Positions 16,501 through 25,072 of a stretch of 64,000 nucleotides of DNA are shown here, piece by piece (the first letter of the stretch is position 1; each line of letters opens with the position of its first letter). Source of the DNA: Nocardia neocaledoniensis (GTDB lineage: Bacteria; Actinomycetota; Actinomycetes; Mycobacteriales; Mycobacteriaceae); contig NZ_QGTL01000003.1 in NCBI RefSeq assembly GCF_003182135.1, positions 124,001 through 188,000 on the forward strand, in the 5' to 3' direction. Made by a program: the position numbers and the translations under genes. Below the pieces are notes generated by a model. That model searched no databases. It worked only from the letters and a program-made list of their open reading frames with translations, and was not told the origin of the DNA.

Positions 16501-18270
16501 ATGAGTGAATCCCGTCCGATTCAGGAACATCGCTACGACGTGGTCATCGTCGGCGCCGGTGGCGCGGGCATGCGCGCGGCGATCGAGGCCGGTCCCCGTG
16601 CTCGCACCGCGGTCCTGACCAAGCTCTACCCGACGCGCAGCCACACCGGCGCGGCCCAGGGCGGCATGTGCGCCGCGCTGGCCAACGTCGAAGAAGACAA
16701 CTGGGAATGGCACACCTTCGACACCGTCAAGGGTGGTGACTACCTGGTCGACCAGGACGCCGCGGAGATCATGGCCAAGGAGGCCATCGACGCGGTCATG
16801 GACCTGGAGAAGATGGGCCTGCCGTTCAACCGCACGCCCGAGGGCAAGATCGACCAGCGTCGCTTCGGTGGCCACACCCGCGACCACGGCAAGGCGCCCG
16901 TGCGTCGCGCGTGTTATGCCGCCGACCGCACCGGTCACATGATCCTGCAGACGCTGTACCAGAACTGCGTCAAGCACGACGTGGAGTTCTTCAACGAGTT
17001 CTACGTGCTCGACCTGGTGATGACCGACACCGACCGTGGCCCCGTCGCCACCGGCGTCGTCGCCTACGAGCTGGCCACCGGCGAGATCCACGTCTTCCAC
17101 GCGAAGTCGATCGTGTTCGCCACCGGCGGCTCGGGCCGCATGTACAAGACCACCTCGAACGCGCACACGCTGACCGGTGACGGCATGGCGATCGTGTTCC
17201 GCAAGGGCCTGCCGCTCGAGGACATGGAGTTCCACCAGTTCCATCCGACGGGCCTCGCGGGCCTGGGCATCCTCATCTCCGAGGCTGTGCGTGGTGAGGG
17301 CGGCATCCTGCGCAACGCCTCCGGTGAGCGCTTCATGGAGCGCTACGCCCCCACCATCAAGGACCTCGCGCCGCGTGACATCGTCGCCCGCTCGATGGTG
17401 CTCGAGGTGCTGGAAGGCCGTGGCGCCGGGCCGAACAAGGACTACGTCTACATCGACGTGACCCACCTCGGCGAGGACGTGCTCGAGGAGAAGCTGCCCG
17501 ACATCACCGAGTTCGCGCGCACCTACCTGGGCGTCGACCCGGTCAAGGAGCTCGTGCCGGTCATGCCGACCTGCCACTACGTGATGGGCGGTATCCCCAC
17601 CCGCATCCGTGGCGAGGTGCTGCGCAACAACACCGACGTGGTCCCCGGCCTGTACGCCGCCGGTGAGTGCGCCTGCGTCTCCGTGCACGGCGCGAACCGC
17701 CTCGGCACCAACTCGCTGCTCGACATCAACGTGTTCGGCCGTCGCGCCGGCATCGCGGCCGCCGAGTACGCCCAGCGCACCGAGTTCGTCGAGATGCCGG
17801 AGAACCCGGCGCAGATGGTGCAGGACTGGCTGACGCTGATCCTGTCCGACCACGGCAACGAGCGCGTGGCCGACATCCGCACCGAGCTGCAGTACACGAT
17901 GGACATGAACGCCGCCGTGTTCCGCACCGAGGACACCCTCAAGCAGGCCCTCACCGACATCCACGCGCTCAAGGAGCGCTACACACGGATCACGGTGCAG
18001 GACAAGGGCAAGCGCTACAACAGCGACCTGCTCGAGGCCGTCGAGCTGGGCTTCCTGCTCGAGCTGGCCGAGGTCACCGTCGTCGGCGCGCTCAACCGCA
18101 AGGAATCGCGTGGCGGCCACGCCCGCGAGGACTACCCGGATCGCGACGACGTGAACTTCATGCGGCACACCATGGCGTACAAGGAGGGGCCGGAGCTCAT
18201 CTCCGAGATCCGCCTCGACTTCAAGCCGGTGGTGCAGACCCGCTACGAGCCGATGGAGCGTAAGTACTGA
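16501..18270 (+). CDS. sdhA: Succinate dehydrogenase flavoprotein subunit
   Basis: 589-residue flavoprotein (Rv3318 homologue) oxidising succinate to fumarate. FAD-binding VIVGAGGAGMRAAIEAG is at residues ~15-31, the covalent FAD His is in SHTGAAQGG near residue 48, substrate-site HQFHPTGLAG follows near residue 245, and the C-terminal helical domain ends in MERKY. The stop shares one base with the start of sdhB. The domain sits on the cytoplasmic face. Confidence 0.97.
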   Translation: MSESRPIQEHRYDVVIVGAGGAGMRAAIEAGPRARTAVLTKLYPTRSHTGAAQGGMCAALANVEEDNWEWHTFDTVKGGDYLVDQDAAEIMAKEAIDAVMDLEKMGLPFNRTPEGKIDQRRFGGHTRDHGKAPVRRACYAADRTGHMILQTLYQNCVKHDVEFFNEFYVLDLVMTDTDRGPVATGVVAYELATGEIHVFHAKSIVFATGGSGRMYKTTSNAHTLTGDGMAIVFRKGLPLEDMEFHQFHPTGLAGLGILISEAVRGEGGILRNASGERFMERYAPTIKDLAPRDIVARSMVLEVLEGRGAGPNKDYVYIDVTHLGEDVLEEKLPDITEFARTYLGVDPVKELVPVMPTCHYVMGGIPTRIRGEVLRNNTDVVPGLYAAGECACVSVHGANRLGTNSLLDINVFGRRAGIAAAEYAQRTEFVEMPENPAQMVQDWLTLILSDHGNERVADIRTELQYTMDMNAAVFRTEDTLKQALTDIHALKERYTRITVQDKGKRYNSDLLEAVELGFLLELAEVTVVGALNRKESRGGHAREDYPDRDDVNFMRHTMAYKEGPELISEIRLDFKPVVQTRYEPMERKY

Positions 18271-19040
18271 TGACTGCTGTCGCCGAACCCACCACGCAGA
18301 AGCCCGCGCCCGTTCCCGAGGGCTCGGTCATGGTCACCGTCAAGGTGGCCCGGTTCAGCACCGAGAACGACAAGGGCGCGTACTGGGACTCGTTCCAGGT
18401 GCCGGTCCTGCCGACCGACCGCTTCCTCAACGTGCTGATCTACATCAAGTCCTACCTGGACGGCACCCTCACCTTCCGGCGCTCCTGTGCCCACGGTGTG
18501 TGCGGTTCGGACGCGATGCGGATCAACGGCGTGAACCGGCTGGCCTGCAAGGTGCTGATGAAGGACCTGTTGCCCAAGGGCGACAAGACCCTCACCATGA
18601 CCGTCGAGCCGATCCGCGGCCTGCCCGTGGAGAAGGACCTCGTCGTCGACATGGAGCCGTTCTTCGACGCCTTCCGTGCCGTCAAGCCGTACCTGATCAC
18701 CTCGGGTAACGAGCCGACCCGCGAGCGCATCCAGTCCCAGCACGACCGCGCCCGCTTCGACGACACCACCAAGTGCATCCTGTGCGCCTGCTGCACCACC
18801 TCCTGCCCCGTGTACTGGAGCGACGGCAGCTACTTCGGCCCGGCCGCGATCGTGAACGCGCACCGCTTCATCTTCGACAGCCGTGACGAGGGCGCCCGCG
18901 AGCGCCTCGACATCCTCAACGACGTCGAGGGCGTGTGGCGCTGCCGCACCACCTTCAACTGCACCGACGCGTGCCCCCGTGGCATCGAGGTCACCAAGGC
19001 CATCCAGGAAGTCAAGCGCGCGCTGCTGTTCGCCCGCTGA
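18270..19040 (+). CDS. sdhB: Succinate dehydrogenase iron-sulfur subunit
   Basis: 256-residue iron-sulfur protein (Rv3319 homologue). The N-terminal ferredoxin domain has the 2Fe-2S pattern RRSCAHGVCGSDAM. The C-terminal domain has CILCACCTTSCP and FNCTDACPRG for the 4Fe-4S and 3Fe-4S clusters. ATG overlaps the sdhA stop (TGATG), so translation is coupled. Last gene of the operon, followed by a hairpin. Confidence 0.97.
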   Translation: MTAVAEPTTQKPAPVPEGSVMVTVKVARFSTENDKGAYWDSFQVPVLPTDRFLNVLIYIKSYLDGTLTFRRSCAHGVCGSDAMRINGVNRLACKVLMKDLLPKGDKTLTMTVEPIRGLPVEKDLVVDMEPFFDAFRAVKPYLITSGNEPTRERIQSQHDRARFDDTTKCILCACCTTSCPVYWSDGSYFGPAAIVNAHRFIFDSRDEGARERLDILNDVEGVWRCRTTFNCTDACPRGIEVTKAIQEVKRALLFAR

Positions 19041-19059
19041 TCCTTCCAGCCCGAACGCG

Positions 19060-19094
19060 AAGGCCGCCTTCCTCTTTCGAGGGAGGCGGCCTTT
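19060..19094. terminator. Hairpin terminator after sdhB
   Basis: AAGGCCGCCTTCCTC pairs with GAGGGAGGCGGCCTT through a 15-bp stem with a single G-U position around a TTTC loop. It separates sdhB from the convergent reductase gene and can act on both strands. Confidence 0.8.
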
Positions 19095-19101
19095 CCGTTT
19101 C

Positions 19102-19704
19102 TCAGTCGAGGTGCGCCTTGGCTTCCTCGTAGGAGCCGGTGGGGGCGTTCTCGTCGCGGGTGTAGACCAGGTGCAGCACGCCGGTTCCGAAGGTCTCCGA
19201 CGAGAGCAGGCGCAGCGGAATCGGCGCGCTGTCCTCGAGCAGCCGCTCGCCCTTCCCGACCGCGATCGGATGCACCAGCAGGTGCAGTTCGTCCAGCAGT
19301 CCCGCGGCCAGCAGCTGGCGCACCACCGACACCGAACCACTGATCGCGATGTCCCCGCCGTCCTCGTTCCGCAGCGCGGCCGCGGCCTCGGTGAGCTCGC
19401 CGTCGAGCCGCTCGGAATTGCGCCAGGACAGTTCCGGATTTTCCTGGTGCGTGACCACCAGCTTGCGCGCGTCACCCAGCTTCTTCGCGAACCCGGCGTC
19501 CGGGCCGCCATCAGCTTCCCGGTCCGGCCACGCGCCGGCGAAACCCTCGTAGGTCCCGCGGCCGAGCAGCAACGTGTCGGCGCTGCCGAGCTGGGCGTCG
19601 ACCGCGGCGCCCATGGCGTCGTCGAAGTAGGGGAAGTGCCAATCCTGGGGGTCGGCGATCACGCCGTCGATCGACATGAACAGTCCGGCAGTGATTTTCC
19701 GCAT
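19102..19704 (-). CDS. RibD C-terminal/dihydrofolate reductase-fold protein
   Basis: 200-residue protein of the RibD C-terminal domain family (DHFR-like fold), which reduces pyrimidine or pterin-like substrates with NAD(P)H. The N-terminal strand MRKITAGLFMSIDGVI, the LLLGRGTYEGF loop and the nucleotide-binding GDIAISGSVSVVRQLL (residues ~118-133) are typical. Its substrate is unknown. ATG 19704 has AGGAG 7 nt upstream. Not linked to riboflavin genes here. Confidence 0.85.
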   Translation of the reverse strand: MRKITAGLFMSIDGVIADPQDWHFPYFDDAMGAAVDAQLGSADTLLLGRGTYEGFAGAWPDREADGGPDAGFAKKLGDARKLVVTHQENPELSWRNSERLDGELTEAAAALRNEDGGDIAISGSVSVVRQLLAAGLLDELHLLVHPIAVGKGERLLEDSAPIPLRLLSSETFGTGVLHLVYTRDENAPTGSYEEAKAHLD

Positions 19705-19809
19705 CGAAGTTCTCCTCTGACGAGCACTGAGTGGGTTCGCTGGATAAGACGGCACAGCACCCACGAACTCATCGCCGCCGCGCACCGATCCGGCGGCGGG
19801 TCGGTCTCG

Positions 19810-19826
19810 AATACCGCACGAGTATT
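19810..19826. promoter_or_regulatory. Short inverted repeat upstream of vapBC, candidate operator
   Basis: AATAC-N7-GTATT lies 26 bp before the antitoxin start in an A/T-richer stretch, followed by a second TATTGC copy at 19835-19840. VapBC pairs usually repress their own promoter at such repeats; this is inference from position. Confidence 0.3.
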
Positions 19827-19852
19827 GCTGCTGATATTGCGGGGGAAATATC

Positions 19853-20071
19853 GTGAGAAACATGAAGACGATGATCGATCTGGACGACGAGGCCCTGGCG
19901 CTGGCCGCCAAGGAACTGGGGACCACCACCAAGAAGGACACCGTCAACGCCGCGTTGCAGTTCGTCGCCGAGCGCAGGCGGCGTATCGAGCAGGTCCTCG
20001 GCGATCCTTACGGATTCGGTGTCGGTCCCGATATCGACGATCCCGAAATCATGCGCCAGGCCAGGCGTTGA
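19853..20071 (+). CDS. vapB: VapB-type antitoxin
   Basis: 72-residue antitoxin with an N-terminal ribbon-helix-helix unit (MIDLDDEALALAAKELGT, then KKDTVNAALQFVAERR) and an acidic tail for toxin binding (DIDDPEIM). GTG 19853 was chosen because GGGGGA precedes it by about 6 nt; ATG 19862 gives the more usual N-terminus and is possible. The stop overlaps the TTG start of the PIN-domain gene, the standard antitoxin-toxin layout. Confidence 0.85.
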   Translation: MRNMKTMIDLDDEALALAAKELGTTTKKDTVNAALQFVAERRRRIEQVLGDPYGFGVGPDIDDPEIMRQARR

Positions 20072-20502
20072 CCGAGGCCACTCCCCTGCGGCTGCATCTG
20101 ATCGACACGTCGGCCGCGGCCAGGATCCGCCATGAGGCCGTCCGCACGGTCCTCGCCGGGCTGATCGCAGACCGCGCGGCGGCCACGTGCGTGACAGTCG
20201 ATCTCGAAGCCGGCTACTCGGGCCGGAGCCTTGCCGACGTCCAGAACATCGCCCAGCGTCGCCGTGCCCTGTACCACGACCTGCCGATGAACGATTCGAT
20301 CGCCCAGCGCGCCAAGGAAGTTCAGCTGCTGATGGCGAAGAAGGGCCACCACCGCAGCGCGGGCCTGGTCGACCTGCTCACCGCCGCGATCGCGGAGTAC
20401 CACGATGCCGTCATCGTCCACTACGACCGCGATTTCGAGCACATCGCCGCCGTCACCCGCCAGCCCCACGTCTGGGTCGTGCCTGCGGGCACCGTCGACT
20501 GA
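20068..20502 (+). CDS. vapC: VapC-type PIN-domain ribonuclease toxin
   Basis: 144-residue PIN-domain RNase. The acidic active-site residues are visible in order: Asp in LIDTSAAARI, Glu in VDLEAGYS, Asp in LVDLLTAAIAEYHDA, and Asp in VIVHYDRDFE. It is held inactive by VapB and cleaves RNA when freed. The start is TTG 20068, overlapping the antitoxin stop as TTGA; no other in-frame start gives the conserved N-terminal Asp. Convergent with a hydrolase gene. Confidence 0.88.
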   Translation: MTEATPLRLHLIDTSAAARIRHEAVRTVLAGLIADRAAATCVTVDLEAGYSGRSLADVQNIAQRRRALYHDLPMNDSIAQRAKEVQLLMAKKGHHRSAGLVDLLTAAIAEYHDAVIVHYDRDFEHIAAVTRQPHVWVVPAGTVD

Positions 20503-20542
20503 GGGTCCGTCGACCGGTGCCGCGAAACGGTGATCGCGGGCT

Positions 20543-21367
20543 TCACGGTGCCGGAAGTTCTCCCAGCTCCGCGGTGAAGGTGGTGATGGCGGCGGCCAGG
20601 GAGGTGGGGTGGGTGAGGGCGAGGCCGTGATCGGCGTTGGGGAGCAGGACGGATCGGGCGTGGGGGAACCAGGTGGTGATCAGGTCCTTGATCTCGGCGA
20701 ACCAGGGGCCGCTCGCGGTGCCGCCGAGGTAGAGGACGGGGGCCTGGACGCGGGCGGCGTCGATGGCGGTGAAGGTCCAGGCCAGGAGGGCGGGCAGGTC
20801 CGTGGTGAAGAAGGTGGGCGCGTCGGCCGTCGCTTGCGCTCTCGCGCCGGGGAGCTGGCGGTCGAGGACGGCGCGCCAGTCGGGTCCGCTGACGATCTCC
20901 ATCAGGTGCGCGAGGGCGGCGTCGGCACCCGCGACGGTGAATTCGCGCTCGAGTTCTACGCAGGCGGAGCGGAATTCGGCGAGATGGACCGGCGGGGGCT
21001 CGATCAGGATGAGCGAACGGACGCGCTCCGGCAGGTCGGCCGCCAGTTGCAGGGCGACGGCGCCGCTGTAGGACAGCCCGAGCACGTGCGCGGAGTCGGT
21101 TCCCAGTGCGGTGAGCAGGGCCGCGCAGTCCCGCGCGTCGCGGCCGATCGAACCGGGACCGGTCACCGGATCGCTGCCCGCGTAGCCGCGCCGGTGACAG
21201 CGGATCGTGGTGAAATCGCGCGCCAGCGCGTCCGCCAACGGCGCGCATTCCTCGGCCAGCAGCCCGGTCTGGATCAACACGAGCGGCGGCCCGGTTCCAC
21301 CGACGATCACTTCCAGGCCGACCTCGCCCGCGAGCACACGACGAACACCGTGGCGAAGGCGGGACAT
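20543..21367 (-). CDS. Alpha/beta hydrolase
   Basis: 274-residue alpha/beta hydrolase. The oxyanion region is GTGPPLVLIQTGL, the nucleophile elbow is GLSYSGA (Ser near residue 108), and the catalytic His is in NADHGLALTHP near the C-terminus. No lid insertion or signal peptide, so probably a cytosolic esterase, lactonase or related enzyme of unknown substrate. ATG 21367 follows AGGTGG; an earlier in-frame start would add an unconserved 21-residue extension. Confidence 0.82.
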   Translation of the reverse strand: MSRLRHGVRRVLAGEVGLEVIVGGTGPPLVLIQTGLLAEECAPLADALARDFTTIRCHRRGYAGSDPVTGPGSIGRDARDCAALLTALGTDSAHVLGLSYSGAVALQLAADLPERVRSLILIEPPPVHLAEFRSACVELEREFTVAGADAALAHLMEIVSGPDWRAVLDRQLPGARAQATADAPTFFTTDLPALLAWTFTAIDAARVQAPVLYLGGTASGPWFAEIKDLITTWFPHARSVLLPNADHGLALTHPTSLAAAITTFTAELGELPAP

Positions 21368-21458
21368 GGCAGCCACCTCGATCCATCGAGCCTGCTCAGA
21401 CAGTGTATTCCACCCAGGCGACCCGGCCACGGGAGGCGCTTCGGCGCGGCTCGGCCCC

Positions 21459-21839
21459 TCATACCTTGGTTACGAGTGTCCAGATCACCAGCAGGGGCAG
21501 GGCGCTCAGATAGGCGATCCCGCTGTATCGGAACCCCTTCTCGGCCATGAGGCCGCCGTCGTGTCCGGTGAGCACTTCCATCGGGTTCGTGGATTCGTTG
21601 TCGCCGCCGTCGTCCAGGGTCAACGCGCACACCAGCAGCAGTGTGTCGGCGACGATGAGCAGGGGCCACACCGTCGGCGAGGCGGCGAATCCGGCGAAGA
21701 TCAACGGCCCGAAGGTGAGGGCGGGCAGCAGACCGAGGGTGAACACGCTGATCCCGGCATAGATCATGGCGAACCAGCCGAACGCTGTGAGTCGCAGGAG
21801 CAGCGCGAGAACAACGACGCCGATTTGGATGTAGCCCAT
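21459..21839 (-). CDS. Small membrane protein, unknown function
   Basis: 126-residue integral membrane protein with about four hydrophobic helices (residues ~3-20, 24-42, 46-66 and 107-124) and a hydrophilic loop containing NESTNPMEVLTGHDGG. I do not recognise a family. ATG 21839 was chosen over GTG 21848 because GGAGG lies 8 nt before it. It sits between a hydrolase and a kinase-like gene on the same strand without evidence of coupling. Confidence 0.68.
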   Translation of the reverse strand: MGYIQIGVVVLALLLRLTAFGWFAMIYAGISVFTLGLLPALTFGPLIFAGFAASPTVWPLLIVADTLLLVCALTLDDGGDNESTNPMEVLTGHDGGLMAEKGFRYSGIAYLSALPLLVIWTLVTKV

Positions 21840-21930
21840 CGACCGCACCTCCCCTGTGCCGCCCCGACCGGATTCTGTAGGTGAGCCTAGATCACCACCA
21901 CAGGGCGGCGACCGACCGCGCGGATTCCGG

Positions 21931-22860
21931 CTATCGGTGGTGCGCGGCCGCGTCGAGTACCGCGGAGCGGTAGGCGCGACCGAACAGGACGGCGTGGACG
22001 AGCAGGAGCGGGAGCTGGTGGAGCGGGATGCGGGAGCGCCAGTCGGGGGCGAGGGGATGGGTTTCGTTGTAGGCGGCGATGATTCGGGTGAGCTGCGGGG
22101 CGCCGCCGAAGAGGGTGAGGGTGGCGAGGTCGGTTTCCCGGTGGCCGCCGTGGGCCGCGGGGTCGATCAGGTAGGGAGTGTCGCCGGGACCCCAGAGGAT
22201 GTTGCCGGGCCAGAGGTCGCCGTGGATGCGCGACGGTGGTTCGGCGGGGGCCTCGATGTGGACGGATTCGACGAGGCGGGCGTCGGCGGCGTCGAGGGCG
22301 CCCGCGTCGACGGCGAGTCGCAGAAACGGGAGGATGCGGCGTTCGCGGAACCAGGTCGGCCAGTCGTCGCCGGGGGTGGTGTCGAGCGGCAGGCTGCCCA
22401 GGTAGCCGACACCGTCGCCGTCCCGCGCCGCGACATCGCCGGTCGCGCCGAAGGTGGGTGCGCCCGCGTCGTGGGTGGTGGCCAGACCGTGGCCGAAGCG
22501 CTCCGCGGCGGCGGCCGTCGGTTCGGCGTGGTCGACCCACCGCATGAGCACCAGGTCGTCGGAGACGGCGTACACCTCCGGCACCGCGACCCCTTCCGCC
22601 GCCCGCAACCAGCTCAGCCCGGCCGCCTCGGCGGCGAAGAAGCCGGGCGGCGCCGCGGCGGGCGCACCGTCGGTGGGCGCCGCGGAGACCCCGCCGGGCC
22701 AGGTCTTGAGGAACAACTGCGTCCCGTCGTCGAGTCCGATCCGTTCGGCGACGGCGATCGAACCACCACCGACGGGAGTCGTCCGCAGCCGCTGATGGGT
22801 GAGGAAGGTGGGCAGCAGGTGCGGGTTCGCGCGCAGGTACGGCAGGTCCACGGCTGCCAT
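21931..22860 (-). CDS. Fructosamine kinase family protein
   Basis: 309-residue aminoglycoside phosphotransferase-fold protein of the fructosamine/ketosamine-3-kinase family, which phosphorylates sugar adducts on amines and promotes deglycation. Catalytic loop RIHGDLWPGNILWG lies near residue 216, and the metal-binding DPAAHGGHRETDLA near 234 is diagnostic for this family. ATG 22860 agrees with family N-termini. Divergent from the CYP125-like gene across 158 bp. Confidence 0.85.
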   Translation of the reverse strand: MAAVDLPYLRANPHLLPTFLTHQRLRTTPVGGGSIAVAERIGLDDGTQLFLKTWPGGVSAAPTDGAPAAAPPGFFAAEAAGLSWLRAAEGVAVPEVYAVSDDLVLMRWVDHAEPTAAAAERFGHGLATTHDAGAPTFGATGDVAARDGDGVGYLGSLPLDTTPGDDWPTWFRERRILPFLRLAVDAGALDAADARLVESVHIEAPAEPPSRIHGDLWPGNILWGPGDTPYLIDPAAHGGHRETDLATLTLFGGAPQLTRIIAAYNETHPLAPDWRSRIPLHQLPLLLVHAVLFGRAYRSAVLDAAAHHR

Positions 22861-22915
22861 TGTGCCCAGGCGCCCCGGCCGCGGTGGCCGATCGACTCAC
22901 GCGCCCCGCGGACCA

Positions 22916-22952
22916 CTTTATAAACGGGTATTACTAAACACTGTTCATAAAG
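22916..22952. promoter_or_regulatory. Inverted repeat upstream of the CYP125-like gene
   Basis: CTTTATAAAC (22916-22925) and GTTCATAAAG (22943-22952) are inverted with one mismatch and 17 nt between them, inside an unusually A/T-rich patch between divergent genes. It is a candidate operator for the TetR encoded just downstream of the P450. Confidence 0.45.
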
Positions 22953-23018
22953 AGTCGATCCGTGGTTTCATCGATGCTGGACGTGGTCCGCATCACGTTG
23001 AGACCGGAGGAGACAGTC

Positions 23019-24248
23019 GTGACCAGCACCAACATCCCCGCGGGATTCGATTTCACCGATCCCGACCTGCTCGCCAGCCGATTGCCGATCGCGGAGTTCG
23101 CCGAACTGCGCCGGACCGCGCCGGTCTGGTGGTGCTCCCAGCCCGACCGGGCCAGCGGATTCGACGACGGCGGCTACTGGGTGGTCTCGAAGCTGGCCGA
23201 CATCAAGGAGATCTCCAAGAACCCCGACGACTTCTCCTCGCACGAGAACACCGCCATCATCCGGTTCAACGAGGAGACCACGCGCGAGCAGATCGACATG
23301 CTCGGCAACATGCTGATGCTGAACCTGGATCCGCCGCAGCACACCAAGATCCGCCGGATCGTGTCGAAGGGCTTCACCCCGCGCGCGGTGGAGAGCCTGC
23401 GGGCCGCGCTCACCGAACGGGCCGAGCGGATCGTGTGGGAGGCCAAGAAGTCCGGGCGCGGCGACTTCGTCGAGCAGGTGGCCGTCGAACTGCCGTTGCA
23501 GGCGATCGCCGAACTGCTCGGCGTGCCGCAGGAGGACCGCCGCAAGATCTTCGACTGGACCAACCAGATGATCTCCTACGACGATCCGGAGTTCGAGGGC
23601 AACCACCACACCGCCACCGCCGAGGTGATGGGCTACGCGTGGAACATGGCCGAGCAGCGCCGCGGCTGTCCGGCCGAAGACATCGTGACCCAGCTGGTGA
23701 ACGCCGACGTCGACGGCGAGCATCTCGGCTCGGACGAGTTCGCGTTCTTCGTCATCCTGCTCGCCGTCGCGGGCAACGAGACCACCCGCAACTCGATCAC
23801 CCACGGCATGAAGGCCTTCGTCGACAACCCCGAGCAGTGGGAGCTCTACAAGGAGCAGCGGCCGCGCACCGCCCCCGACGAGATCGTGCGCTGGGCGACC
23901 CCGGTGACCGCGTTCCAGCGCACCGCCACCCGCGACCTGGAACTCGGCGGACAGCAGATCGAGAAGGGCCAGCGCATCGGCCTGTTCTACAGCTCGGCCA
24001 ATTTCGACGAGGAGGCCTTCGCCGACCCGTTCACCTTCGACGTCCTGCGCAACCCGAACCCGCACGTCGGCTTCGGCGGCACCGGAACGCACTACTGTGT
24101 CGGGGCGAATCTGGCCCGCTTGGAGATCGACCTGATGTTCAATGCCATTGCCGACGCGATGCCGAACCTGCGCCAGGTGGCCGATCCGGTGCGGTTGCGC
24201 AGCGGCTGGCTCAACGGCATCAAGCGCTGGGAAGTCGAATACGCTTGA
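23019..24248 (+). CDS. Cytochrome P450, CYP125 family-like
   Basis: 409-residue soluble P450 with strong similarity to steroid C26/C27-monooxygenase CYP125A1: N-terminal IPAGFDFTDPDLLASRLPI, I-helix AVAGNETTRN, EIVRWATPVTAFQRTA, and heme-ligand loop FGGTGTHYCVG with Cys360. CYP125 oxidises the cholesterol side-chain terminus. Here it lies outside any recognisable sterol catabolic cluster and is followed by its own TetR gene, so another sterol or terpenoid substrate is possible. GTG 23019 was chosen because GGAGGAG lies 6 nt upstream; an in-frame GTG 22962 lacks such a site. Confidence 0.9.
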   Translation: MTSTNIPAGFDFTDPDLLASRLPIAEFAELRRTAPVWWCSQPDRASGFDDGGYWVVSKLADIKEISKNPDDFSSHENTAIIRFNEETTREQIDMLGNMLMLNLDPPQHTKIRRIVSKGFTPRAVESLRAALTERAERIVWEAKKSGRGDFVEQVAVELPLQAIAELLGVPQEDRRKIFDWTNQMISYDDPEFEGNHHTATAEVMGYAWNMAEQRRGCPAEDIVTQLVNADVDGEHLGSDEFAFFVILLAVAGNETTRNSITHGMKAFVDNPEQWELYKEQRPRTAPDEIVRWATPVTAFQRTATRDLELGGQQIEKGQRIGLFYSSANFDEEAFADPFTFDVLRNPNPHVGFGGTGTHYCVGANLARLEIDLMFNAIADAMPNLRQVADPVRLRSGWLNGIKRWEVEYA

Positions 24249-24276
24249 GCAAGACCATGATCGAAGGGACCGCCGG

Positions 24277-24993
24277 GTGACGGGAAAGGCGCGCGGCCGC
24301 GCGCCCGTGGTGACCGATGCCGACATCCGGCGGGTCACCAGGGCGCTGCTGACCGAGCAGGGGCCCGAAGCCGTCACCCTGCGGGCCATCGCCCGCGAGC
24401 TGGGGGTCACGGCGCCCGCCCTGTACCGGCACTACGCCTCCCGCGACGAGCTGATCGAGCGGATGCGGGTGGAGTTCTGTGCCGATCTGGCCGACTACCT
24501 CTCGACCGAGATCGCCCCGCTCCCCGACGACGGCGCGGTGCAGTTCCTCGCCATCTGTCGCGGGTTCCGGCGCTGGGCGCTGGCCAATCCCCGGGCGTTC
24601 ACCCTGGTCTTCGCCTCGCCCGCGTCGGGGCGGCCGATGATCGGCCGCTTCGACGAACCCTTCGGCCGGATCTTCCTCGCCGCGGCCGGGCGGCTGCTGG
24701 CGAACTTCGACATCGCCACTCCGCCGGGCGACACCATCCCGCCCGCGCTGCGCGACGACCTCGTCAGCTTCCAGACCGAACTGCTCGCCGTGCTGTCGGA
24801 GTCCGGGCAGAAGTTCCCCGCCGAGAAGCTCGACCTCGGCGTCACGTACCTGATGGTGCAGATCTGGGCCCGGCTGTTCGGGCACGTCACGCTCGAGGTG
24901 TTCGGCAACTACCCGATCCCGCTGGCCGAGCCGGAGATCATGTTCGACGCGATGCTGGCCGAACTGGCCCGCACCACCGGCTTCGCACCTTGA
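24277..24993 (+). CDS. TetR family regulator with WHG-type ligand domain
   Basis: 238-residue TetR-family repressor. The N-terminal HTH reads TLRAIARELGVTAPALYRHY (residues ~35-54), and the ligand domain with RWALANPRAFTLVFASP fits the WHG/TetR_C_33 type. It starts 28 nt after the P450 stop on the same strand, so it is probably co-transcribed and may repress the P450 promoter through the inverted repeat at 22916-22952. GTG 24277 has a weak AAGGGA site. Confidence 0.85.
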   Translation: MTGKARGRAPVVTDADIRRVTRALLTEQGPEAVTLRAIARELGVTAPALYRHYASRDELIERMRVEFCADLADYLSTEIAPLPDDGAVQFLAICRGFRRWALANPRAFTLVFASPASGRPMIGRFDEPFGRIFLAAAGRLLANFDIATPPGDTIPPALRDDLVSFQTELLAVLSESGQKFPAEKLDLGVTYLMVQIWARLFGHVTLEVFGNYPIPLAEPEIMFDAMLAELARTTGFAP

Positions 24994-25072
24994 GCCCGGC
25001 TTCGCCTCGACGAAACCCACTGCGGTGGGCCAAGATCGAGACGACACCGACAGGGACGGGAAGTGACGAGCG

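Noticed and set aside
16474..18168. 564-codon minus-strand frame opposite sdhA
   Set aside because: High GC and strong third-position bias leave antisense frames open; its sequence has no domain pattern and sdhA on the other strand is certain.
22861..23018. KstR operator before the CYP125-like gene
   Set aside because: No TnnAACnnGTTnnA palindrome is present in the interval.
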